From Cycloclasticus sp. (GTDB lineage: Bacteria; Pseudomonadota; Gammaproteobacteria; Methylococcales; Cycloclasticaceae), in NCBI GenBank assembly GCA_016764415.1, contig JAESRY010000151.1, positions 1 to 7,185 of the forward strand: 7,185 nt of DNA. The letters are read 5' to 3'. Below, piece after piece: positions 1 through 5,094 of this stretch. Both the position numbers and the translations under genes were made by a program. Position 1 is the stretch's first letter. Each line of letters opens with the position of its first letter. The notes under the pieces are model-generated. The model did no database searches. It worked only from the letters and a program-made list of their open reading frames with translations, and was not told where the DNA came from.

Positions 1-1
1 G

Positions 2-928
2 GGCGTTTTTACCTTTATCGGAGCAACAACTGAAAACCCATCATTTTCCTTAAACAATGCCTTGTTATCTCGAGCCCGCGTATACACCTTACAGCCTTTA
101 AATCAGAATGAACTAAAGGCCGTTCTCGATCATGCTTTGAAAGATAAGGAACACGGGTTTGATGCTCAATATGGTATTGAAGAAGCAGCTTCTCAATTAT
201 TATTAAACGCGGCTGATGGTGATGCCAGACGCCTATTAAACTATCTCGAACTCAGCGTTCAGCTGATAACGCATCAAAATACAAACGCTATCACTGCGGA
301 AGTTATTGAAGAAATAATTAAAGACGGTGTGCGACGTTTTGATAACCATGGCGAAGATTTTTATAACCAAATATCAGCGCTTCATAAGTCCGTTAGAGGC
401 AGTGACCCAGATGCATCGCTTTACTGGTTAAGGCGCATGCTCGATGGTGGCTGTGACCCTTTGTACGTTGCGCGAAGGCTGGTACGTATCGCCTCTGAGG
501 ATATCGGAAATGCAGATCCGCGCGGTTTACAAATAGCGCTGAACGCATGGGAAACACAAGAAAAACTAGGCAGTCCAGAAGGTGAGTTAGCCTTAGCTCA
601 AGCCGTTATTTATCTCGCCTCGGCCGCAAAAAGTAATGCGGTATATAATGCTTATAATACGGTTGGGGCTGTGATTAAAAAATCAGGCAGTTTAGACGTT
701 CCCATGCATCTTCGAAATGCACCGACTCAATTAATGAAAGAAGCAGGCTATCATCAAGGTTATCGGTACGCGCACAATGAACCCAATGCATTTGCTGCGG
801 GCGAAACCTACCTACCTGACAGTTTGGTGGGTGATGTTTATTATGAGCCGGTACAAAGAGGGCTGGAAATAAAAATAGCCGAAAAGCTTAACCATCTTAA
901 GCAATTAAATGCGCAAGCAAAAAAGTAG
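2..928 (+). CDS. rarA: Replication-associated recombination protein A (RarA/MgsA), 5'-truncated by window edge
   Basis: The reading frame is open from base 2 and ends with TAG at 926-928, giving 308 visible residues of a protein that is normally about 440-450 long. RarA is a cytosolic AAA+ ATPase, related to clamp loaders, that acts at stalled replication forks. The visible part starts just after the Walker B region. GATTENPSF (visible residues 7-15) is the sensor 1 segment, LLSRARV (21-27) carries the arginine finger, and DGDARRLLN (72-80) is sensor 2. The tetramerisation/MgsA C-terminal domain follows, with the family-typical stretches SEDIGNADP, PMHLRNAPT and YYEPVQRGLE. Walker A lies outside the window. 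The Leu codon at 62 is an internal codon (TTG), not a start, because homology to RarA continues upstream of it. No damage is seen. The next gene starts 29 bases downstream, so the two may share a transcript. Confidence 0.96.
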   Translation, partial: GVFTFIGATTENPSFSLNNALLSRARVYTLQPLNQNELKAVLDHALKDKEHGFDAQYGIEEAASQLLLNAADGDARRLLNYLELSVQLITHQNTNAITAEVIEEIIKDGVRRFDNHGEDFYNQISALHKSVRGSDPDASLYWLRRMLDGGCDPLYVARRLVRIASEDIGNADPRGLQIALNAWETQEKLGSPEGELALAQAVIYLASAAKSNAVYNAYNTVGAVIKKSGSLDVPMHLRNAPTQLMKEAGYHQGYRYAHNEPNAFAAGETYLPDSLVGDVYYEPVQRGLEIKIAEKLNHLKQLNAQAKK

Positions 929-957
929 GGATAAATATCATTAAACGGTATTATCTA

Positions 958-1326
958 ATGAATAACATAATGGAACTTAAAGTGAATGAATTACTGATCG
1001 CGTCGCTCATCTTTTTCGCATGTCTACTCAATGGTTGCACTGCCGTATTAATTGGTGGCGCTGGTGCTGGCGGTTATGCTATGGGTACTGATGAAAGATC
1101 ACTTGGCGTTATTTCTGAAGATATATCTATTACTGCAAGCGTGAAAGCTACCTTAATTAAGGACAATCAAATTGATGCGTTCGATATAAACGTGGATACT
1201 TATCGTAGTGTGGTAACTTTACATGGCCATGTGAAATCATCCTCACAAATCTCACGGGCCATTAAACTTTCCCGCACAATTAACGGCGTTAAAAAAGTAA
1301 TTTCTAAATTAATTGTTATAAAATAG
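958..1326 (+). CDS. BON-domain lipoprotein, DolP/YraP-like with a single BON domain
   Basis: The gene encodes a small envelope protein of 122 residues. A hydrophobic segment at about residues 12-24 ends in LNGC, a lipobox with Cys27 as the probable lipidated residue, followed by a glycine/alanine-rich stretch. Residues of about 54-122 form one BON domain (DISITASVKATL, then VVTLHGHV with the conserved glycine, then GVKKVISKLIV). The TDERSLGV stretch after the lipobox resembles the start of DolP/YraP, which supports outer-membrane integrity. DolP normally has two BON domains and about 190 residues, so this is a shorter, single-domain relative. The start is uncertain. ATG 958 and ATG 970 both lack a clear ribosome binding site, while GTG 982 has TGGA about 7 bases upstream and would still give a good signal peptide. 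The FKBP gene follows after 4 bases, suggesting an operon. The exact role is inferred. Confidence 0.85.
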   Translation: MNNIMELKVNELLIASLIFFACLLNGCTAVLIGGAGAGGYAMGTDERSLGVISEDISITASVKATLIKDNQIDAFDINVDTYRSVVTLHGHVKSSSQISRAIKLSRTINGVKKVISKLIVIK

Positions 1327-1330
1327 CTCT

Positions 1331-1807
1331 ATGAAAATTTTACTCATTATTGTTGTTATTGCCGCACTTTTTTACACTATACAGCGCGCAATGGACAAAA
1401 AATCCACCGCATCATCGGCTGACAATATAAAGGCTGGCGAAGTGTTTTTAGCCGAAAACGAATTAAAAAAAGGTGTTGAGAAAACTGAATCTGGCCTACA
1501 GTATGTAGTGCTAACGAAAGGAACGGGGACAAACCACCCAGCAGCGACTGCCAAGGTCACCGTACATTATCATGGGACGCTCATTGATGGCACTGTCTTC
1601 GATAGTTCAATTGATCGCGGAGAGCCGATAACCTTTGGTTTAAATCAAGTGATTAAAGGTTGGACCGAGGGTGTTCAGCTGATGGTTGTCGGCGATAAAA
1701 TGCGCTTCTTCATTCCCAGCAACTTAGCTTATGGCAATAAATCTGCTGGAACAATTAAGGGTGGCTCAACGCTAATTTTTGACGTGGAACTAATCGCCAT
1801 CAAATAG
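1331..1807 (+). CDS. FKBP-type peptidyl-prolyl cis-trans isomerase, N-terminally membrane-anchored
   Basis: The gene encodes a 158-residue prolyl isomerase that would assist protein folding, probably in the periplasm. Residues 3-16 are a hydrophobic segment without a clear cleavage site, so it is likely a membrane anchor. A linker with AGEVFLAENELKKGV (35-49) and ESGLQY resembles the region before the catalytic domain of Mip/FkpA/FklB proteins. The FKBP domain covers about 55-158. The residues lining the FKBP12 active site are all present by alignment: Tyr80, Phe90, Asp91, Phe102, Val107-Ile108, Trp111, Tyr134 and Phe150. The enzyme is therefore expected to be active. The Mip/FkpA helical dimerisation domain is missing. 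The start at 1331 lies 4 bases after the stop of the BON gene and has no own Shine-Dalgarno sequence, which fits translational coupling. manC follows after 48 bases. Confidence 0.94.
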   Translation: MKILLIIVVIAALFYTIQRAMDKKSTASSADNIKAGEVFLAENELKKGVEKTESGLQYVVLTKGTGTNHPAATAKVTVHYHGTLIDGTVFDSSIDRGEPITFGLNQVIKGWTEGVQLMVVGDKMRFFIPSNLAYGNKSAGTIKGGSTLIFDVELIAIK

Positions 1808-1855
1808 CCACGAGAATTATCTGCGCGAATTAAAATAAATGAAATAGGGAAGCTT

Positions 1856-3256
1856 ATGATTCCAGTTATTATGTCAGGTGGCAGCGGTACACGCTTATGG
1901 CCATTATCAAGAAGGCACAAACCAAAACAATTTATTGCTCTATTTGGCAATAACACCATGTTTCAGGAAACGTTAAATCGCCTAGATGGAGTTGACGATA
2001 TGCAAGCACCGATTGTTGTATGCAACAAAGACCATCGTTTTATGGTGGCAGAACAATTACTTGAGTTGAATATCAAGTCGCCGGAGATTATTCTTGAACC
2101 CATAGGTCGCAATACTGCGCCAGCATTGGCGATTGCCGCATTACATGCAATAACATCTGGCAAAGATCCAATTTTATTGGTGTTAGCGGCTGATCATGTT
2201 ATTGAAAATACCACTGCTTTTCACCAAGCAATAACCACCGCAAAAGAGCATGCTGAAGAAGGAAAATTAGTTACATTTGGTATCGTTCCAACATCGCCTA
2301 ATACGGGTTACGGTTATATTCAAGCTGATGAAAAAGGAATCGTGAGTCCAGTTATTGCTTTTGTTGAAAAACCTGATTTAGCAACCGCAACAAGCTATGT
2401 CGATTCTGGGCATTATTATTGGAACAGTGGCATGTTTATGTTTAAAGCCTCTGTATTGATCGGAGAACTAGAAAGACATTCGCCGGATATACTAAAAAAC
2501 TGCCGAGATGCCATATCAAAAGGCTCGAAAGATTTAGACTTCATACGTCTGGATAAAGATACATTTTCTTCATGCCGTTCTGACTCCATAGATTACGCCG
2601 TCATGGAGCAGACTGATAAAGCAGTCGTCGTGCCATTAGATGCTGGTTGGAGCGACGTGGGTTCTTGGTCGTCTTTATGGGAATGCGCCGAACAAGACAA
2701 AGACAATAACGTGTTGCACGGTGATGTGATGGTTGAAGATGTTCAGGAATCGTATATTCATAGTGAGCATCGACTTGTATCTGTTTTAGGGTTAGATAAT
2801 ATCGTGGTCGTTGAAACCGCTGACGCCGTTATGGTCGCAAGTAAAGACAGCGCACAAAACGTGAAAAATATAGTTACACGCCTTTCCGAGGCGAATAGAA
2901 CGGAAGCTGAAAATCACCGATTATGCTATCGCCCATGGGGACATTATGACTGCGTTGATGTAGGTGAGCGTTTTCAGGTAAAACGAATAACCGTCAACCC
3001 GGGCGCTTCTTTATCGTTGCAAATGCACCACCACCGAGCTGAACATTGGATTGTCGTAACAGGTACTGCCGAAGTAACCCGTGGAGATGATGTCATGTTA
3101 CTTTCGGAAAATGAATCAACGTATATTCCCATCGGTGTGACTCATCGCTTACATAACCCAGGCCGGGTTGCACTAGAAATGATAGAAGTGCAGTCAGGCA
3201 GCTACCTTGGCGAAGATGATATCGTCCGATTTGAAGATAATTACAGCCGCAGTTAA
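1856..3256 (+). CDS. manC: Mannose-1-phosphate guanylyltransferase / mannose-6-phosphate isomerase (type II, bifunctional)
   Basis: The product is a cytosolic enzyme of 466 residues, typical for the ManC/AlgA/CpsB family (about 470-480). It converts mannose-1-phosphate and GTP to GDP-mannose, and fructose-6-phosphate to mannose-6-phosphate, feeding O-antigen, capsule or exopolysaccharide synthesis. The N-terminal nucleotidyltransferase half shows SGGSGTRLWPLSR (7-19), EPIGRNTAPA (81-90), AADH (111-114), FVEKP (169-173) and YYWNSGMF (187-194). The C-terminal type II isomerase cupin shows RPWG (359-362), QMHHHRAEHW (389-398, metal-binding histidines) and His430, and it ends with the typical EVQSGSYLGEDDIVRFED stretch. 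AGGGA at 1846-1850 precedes the ATG by 5 bases, and the N-terminus MIPVIMSGG matches the family start. No other sugar-nucleotide or polysaccharide gene lies in the window, so the final glycan is unknown. Confidence 0.97.
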   Translation: MIPVIMSGGSGTRLWPLSRRHKPKQFIALFGNNTMFQETLNRLDGVDDMQAPIVVCNKDHRFMVAEQLLELNIKSPEIILEPIGRNTAPALAIAALHAITSGKDPILLVLAADHVIENTTAFHQAITTAKEHAEEGKLVTFGIVPTSPNTGYGYIQADEKGIVSPVIAFVEKPDLATATSYVDSGHYYWNSGMFMFKASVLIGELERHSPDILKNCRDAISKGSKDLDFIRLDKDTFSSCRSDSIDYAVMEQTDKAVVVPLDAGWSDVGSWSSLWECAEQDKDNNVLHGDVMVEDVQESYIHSEHRLVSVLGLDNIVVVETADAVMVASKDSAQNVKNIVTRLSEANRTEAENHRLCYRPWGHYDCVDVGERFQVKRITVNPGASLSLQMHHHRAEHWIVVTGTAEVTRGDDVMLLSENESTYIPIGVTHRLHNPGRVALEMIEVQSGSYLGEDDIVRFEDNYSRS

Positions 3257-3360
3257 GCGATAGGTTTTGAATATATTATTCCCTTATGACTTTAGTCATC
3301 ACAATAAGTGGCTAATCAAGTAAAAATAACTAGATACTCGACACATACAAAAGGAATCAC

Positions 3361-3753
3361 GTGACAACACAAAAAAACAAGGAAACAGTAAGGGCTTTTT
3401 GTTCTGCTTGGGATGACTTAGACGTAGATAAAATACTATCATTAATGAGTGACGATGCTGTTTATCACAATATGCCGTTAGCGCCCCTGAAAGGGCATCA
3501 GCAAATTTCAGAATTTATTAGTGGCTTTTTTCAGATAACGCAATCTTGTGAATTCAAGGTTTTAAATATAATCGCAGATAGCCATCGCGTTGTTACAGAA
3601 CGCGTTGATACATTTGGTTTGAAAGACGGTTCTACTATTGATGCCTTACCCGTTTTAGGCATTTTTGAGTTTGATGATGAAGGAAAAATTAATTCATGGC
3701 GCGAATATTGGGATTTGCAAGATTGGATAGCAAGGGGCGGCCCTGCGCTATAA
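3361..3753 (+). CDS. Limonene-1,2-epoxide hydrolase-like protein (NTF2/SnoaL-like fold)
   Basis: The gene encodes 130 residues from a GTG start with AAGGA at 3351-3355, 6 bases upstream. The protein is soluble, with no signal peptide or membrane segment. It fits the cystatin-like alpha+beta fold family of limonene-1,2-epoxide hydrolases, which open epoxides with water through an Asp-Arg-Asp triad assisted by Tyr and Asn. The matching residues are Tyr35 and Asn37 (in VYHNMPL), Arg81 and Asp83 (in ERVDTF) and Asp118 (in WREYWD). The spacing of the Tyr/Asn and Arg/Asp pairs equals that in the Rhodococcus enzyme as I remember it (Y53, N55, R99, D101, D132). PVLGIFEFDDEGKI also matches the family. 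It stands alone between manC and the oppositely oriented tRNA, so context does not name a substrate. Hydrolase activity is inferred from the conserved residues; a steroid-isomerase-like SnoaL role is the alternative. Confidence 0.82.
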   Translation: MTTQKNKETVRAFCSAWDDLDVDKILSLMSDDAVYHNMPLAPLKGHQQISEFISGFFQITQSCEFKVLNIIADSHRVVTERVDTFGLKDGSTIDALPVLGIFEFDDEGKINSWREYWDLQDWIARGGPAL

Positions 3754-3881
3754 AGCTTTTGTTCCATTGTTCGAATCCTTGGGCGTTATGAAACTTATGC
3801 ATCAAGAATATAAAACGGAAAGAGCTCTAATTGCCCTAGCAGGGATATCACTACCGAATCTTTTACCAAACAACAGACAAT

Positions 3882-3912
3882 AAAAAAGACCTAGTCCGAA
3901 ACGAACTAAGTC
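3882..3912 (-). terminator. Rho-independent terminator of the tRNA-Leu transcript
   Basis: On the minus strand the arms 3912-3902 and 3898-3888 form an 11-pair stem with a 3-base loop, followed by six U (complement of A 3882-3887). Two of the pairs are G-U when read on the minus strand but become C-A mismatches on the plus strand. The element therefore works for transcription leftwards, out of the tRNA, which ends 13 bases before the stem. Confidence 0.88.
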
Positions 3913-3924
3913 CTTGTTATTCAA

Positions 3925-4012
3925 TGGTGCCTGGGGCCGGAATCGAACCGGCACGACCGTTAAAGTCGCGGGATTTTAAGTCCCGTGTGTCTACCAATTT
4001 CACCACCCAGGC
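3925..4012 (-). tRNA. tRNA-Leu, anticodon UAA
   Basis: The reverse complement folds as a class II tRNA of 85 bases plus an encoded CCA (3925-3927). The acceptor arm is GCCTGGG (4012-4006) pairing with CCCAGGC (3935-3929), with discriminator A at 3928. The D-loop contains TTGGTAGAC. The anticodon stem is CGGGA/TCCCG with loop CTTAAAA and anticodon UAA at 3978-3976, reading UUA/UUG. A long variable arm (CGACTTTAACGGTCG) and a T-arm with GGTTCGATTCC follow. The long variable arm and discriminator A confirm leucine identity. The gene lies 66 bases downstream of the response regulator stop on the same strand. Confidence 0.98.
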
Positions 4013-4029
4013 AATCAAATTGAGCGCGA

Positions 4030-4058
4030 ATTTTACCCTATGATTGAACTGATGACGA
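4030..4058 (-). promoter_or_regulatory. Possible own promoter of tRNA-Leu
   Basis: On the minus strand TAAAAT (4035-4030) is a 5/6 match to the -10 box. TCGTCA (4058-4053) is a 4/6 match to the -35 box at a 17-base spacing. A GC-rich stretch (GCGC) follows the -10, as is common for stable-RNA promoters under stringent control. The tRNA 5' end lies 17 bases downstream of the -10. Read-through from the response regulator is equally possible, because no terminator is seen between them. Confidence 0.4.
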
Positions 4059-4078
4059 GTAGAAGTTTTATATATTTA

Positions 4079-4723
4079 TTAATTTGTGAGGAAGCCTTCG
4101 TTGATGGCCAGCTTAACCAGTTCGACATCATTTGTGACGCCTAACTTTTCGTGCACTCGGTAACGGTGCGTGTTGACTGTTTTCGAACTGATGGATAAAG
4201 AACCTGCAATGTCAGAAATTTTATGTCCATCTAAAATTTTAGTGGTTATTTGTAATTCACGCTCACTGAGTTGGCTGAATGCGTTTTTTTCTGATTCCTT
4301 CCCACTAAAAATTAAATTCGTTGCTACAGCAGAGGACATGTAGTTTTTGCCTTGGTACACCATCATAATAGCGCTAATCATTTCATTAACAGGACAACCC
4401 TTATTGATATACCCTTTAGCACCTAAATTAATGGCTTGATGAGGGATGGGGCCATCATCGTAAACGCTTAACGCAATAATTTTTGAGTCTGGTTTGTGAC
4501 GCAAAATACGTTTTATAGCTTCAATACCGCCAATACCTGGCATATTTAAATCCATTAAAATAACATCCGGATTTAGCTGTGCAGTGAGTTCTACGGCAGC
4601 CTCTCCAGAAGTTGCAACCGCAAGTACTTCAATATCAGGGTCAGAACCTAAAAGATGCTCTATACCGGTTCTAACCAACTCGTGATCATCAACAAGAAGG
4701 ACTGTAATCGTGTTTGGATTCAT
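4079..4723 (-). CDS. uvrY: Two-component response regulator, UvrY/GacA/SirA family (LuxR-type HTH)
   Basis: The gene encodes 214 residues of a cytoplasmic DNA-binding regulator, the family partner of BarA/GacS sensor kinases that drives CsrA-antagonising small RNAs. The receiver domain (about 5-122) has the acidic pair Asp12-Asp13, phospho-acceptor Asp58 in LMDLNMPGIGG, Ser86 as the switch hydroxyl and Lys108 in YINKG. The NarL/FixJ-type output domain starts with LSERELQI (152-159) and contains KTVNTHRYRVHEKLGV (181-196); the TVNTHRYR and DVELVKLAI stretches point to UvrY/GacA rather than NarL. ATG 4723-4721 is the only sensible start because in-frame stops lie just upstream, yet no Shine-Dalgarno sequence precedes it. 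A short upstream ORF overlaps it by ATGA. The usual downstream partner uvrC is absent; tRNA-Leu(UAA) follows instead. No sensor kinase is visible in the window. Confidence 0.93.
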   Translation of the reverse strand: MNPNTITVLLVDDHELVRTGIEHLLGSDPDIEVLAVATSGEAAVELTAQLNPDVILMDLNMPGIGGIEAIKRILRHKPDSKIIALSVYDDGPIPHQAINLGAKGYINKGCPVNEMISAIMMVYQGKNYMSSAVATNLIFSGKESEKNAFSQLSERELQITTKILDGHKISDIAGSLSISSKTVNTHRYRVHEKLGVTNDVELVKLAINEGFLTN

Positions 4724-4743
4724 GCGAAATTTTTATTATTCAT
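4720..4743 (-). CDS. Putative 7-residue leader ORF coupled to the response regulator
   Basis: On the minus strand an ATG at 4743-4741 opens the peptide MNNKNFA and ends in TGA at 4722-4720. That TGA overlaps the regulator's start codon as ATGA. AAGGA at 4753-4749 is a good ribosome binding site 5 bases before this ATG, whereas the regulator start has none. Seen: the ORF, the site and the overlap. Inferred: ribosomes load here and reinitiate at uvrY, so this is a coupling device more likely than a functional peptide. Confidence 0.5.
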   Translation of the reverse strand: MNNKNFA

Positions 4744-4755
4744 TATTTTCCTTTC

Positions 4756-4785
4756 TTGACTAGCATAGACTAAATCTAAGATAAT
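4756..4785 (+). promoter_or_regulatory. Sigma70-type promoter of the cobalamin riboswitch-btuB transcript
   Basis: TTGACT (4756-4761, 5/6 to consensus) and GATAAT (4780-4785, 5/6) are separated by 18 bases. The predicted transcription start, near 4792, falls just before the first riboswitch pairing element at 4799. That agreement raises confidence. Confidence 0.7.
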
Positions 4786-4795
4786 ACCCATGCTT

Positions 4796-5020
4796 TTTGG
4801 TTTTGAGTTTATCGCTCAATTAAAGGGAAGTTGGTAAGACATTGTTCGAACCCAACGCTGCCCCCGCAACGGTATATAAGAAAAGTGTATCAACAGCCAC
4901 TGTGTAAAACATGGGAAGGCGATACATCGGTTAATTAACCACTTATGAGCCCGGAGACCTGCCATCAGCAAACCGGTACGTTGCGGGTGGGCAACAGGGC
5001 TGTCGTTGATTCTTTTTTAT
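4796..5020 (+). promoter_or_regulatory. Cobalamin (adenosylcobalamin-type) riboswitch with expression platform
   Basis: The conserved elements occur in order: AAAGGGAA (4822-4829), a GTTGG/CCAAC stem (4830-4834 with 4852-4856) enclosing GAAC, the core GCTGCCCCCGCAACGG (4857-4872), GCCACTG...GGGAAGGC (4896-4920), and the B12 box AGCCCGGAGACCTGCC (4948-4963). GGTTTTG (4799-4805) can pair with CAAACC (4969-4974) with one bulged T, closing the aptamer. After it, GTTGC-GGGTGG-GCAAC (4980-4995) is a candidate loop-receptor hairpin. It shares CAAC with a weaker hairpin (4992-5008) placed just before a U-rich run (5010-5020). In known cases B12 binding lowers expression of the downstream gene; here that is btuB. 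This leader fills most of the 351-base gap between the two divergent genes. Confidence 0.95.
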
Positions 5021-5060
5021 TCTCAACCTCGTCTATTCCTCTCGTGGCGTCATTTTAATT

Positions 5061-5088
5061 GGCGCGGGGCCGCGCCTTATAACGAGGA
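5061..5088 (+). promoter_or_regulatory. GC-rich hairpin next to the btuB ribosome binding site
   Basis: GGCGCGGGGCCGCGCC (5061-5076) is 16 bases of pure G/C in an AT-rich context. It folds into a 6-7 bp stem with a minimal loop. Eight bases later comes GAGGA (5084-5088), the Shine-Dalgarno sequence of btuB, 6 bases before its ATG. The stem could hold the start region in a defined shape or be part of the riboswitch output; its function is inferred from position only. Confidence 0.55.
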
Positions 5089-5094
5089 AAACTC

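Noticed and set aside
1280..1292. TTAACGGCGTTAA palindrome inside the BON gene.
   Set aside because: It is fully explained by coding sequence of the conserved domain and has no partner site nearby.
1372..1560. Minus-strand open frames across the FKBP, manC, hydrolase and btuB genes.
   Set aside because: They lie opposite well-supported genes, lack ribosome binding sites and show no family resemblance.
3286..3299. Small palindrome ATGAC-TTTA-GTCAT after manC, as terminator or operator.
   Set aside because: The stem is only 5-6 bp, has no G/C-rich part or T-run, and is not repeated elsewhere in the window.
3769..3778. GTTCGAATCC, identical to a tRNA T-loop, between the hydrolase gene and tRNA-Leu; possible tRNA remnant or attachment site.
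   Set aside because: The flanking bases do not pair as a T-stem, no acceptor or anticodon arm is present, and it does not repeat the end of the nearby tRNA-Leu, whose T-loop reads GGTTCGATTCC.
3834..3844. CCCT-AGC-AGGG mini-hairpin.
   Set aside because: A four-base stem without a T-run or context is within chance expectation.
3788..3883. A 31-codon ORF on + (MKLMHQEYKTERALIALAG...).
   Set aside because: It has no convincing ribosome binding site or recognisable family, and ends inside the A-tract of the tRNA terminator. A length of 31 codons is expected by chance.
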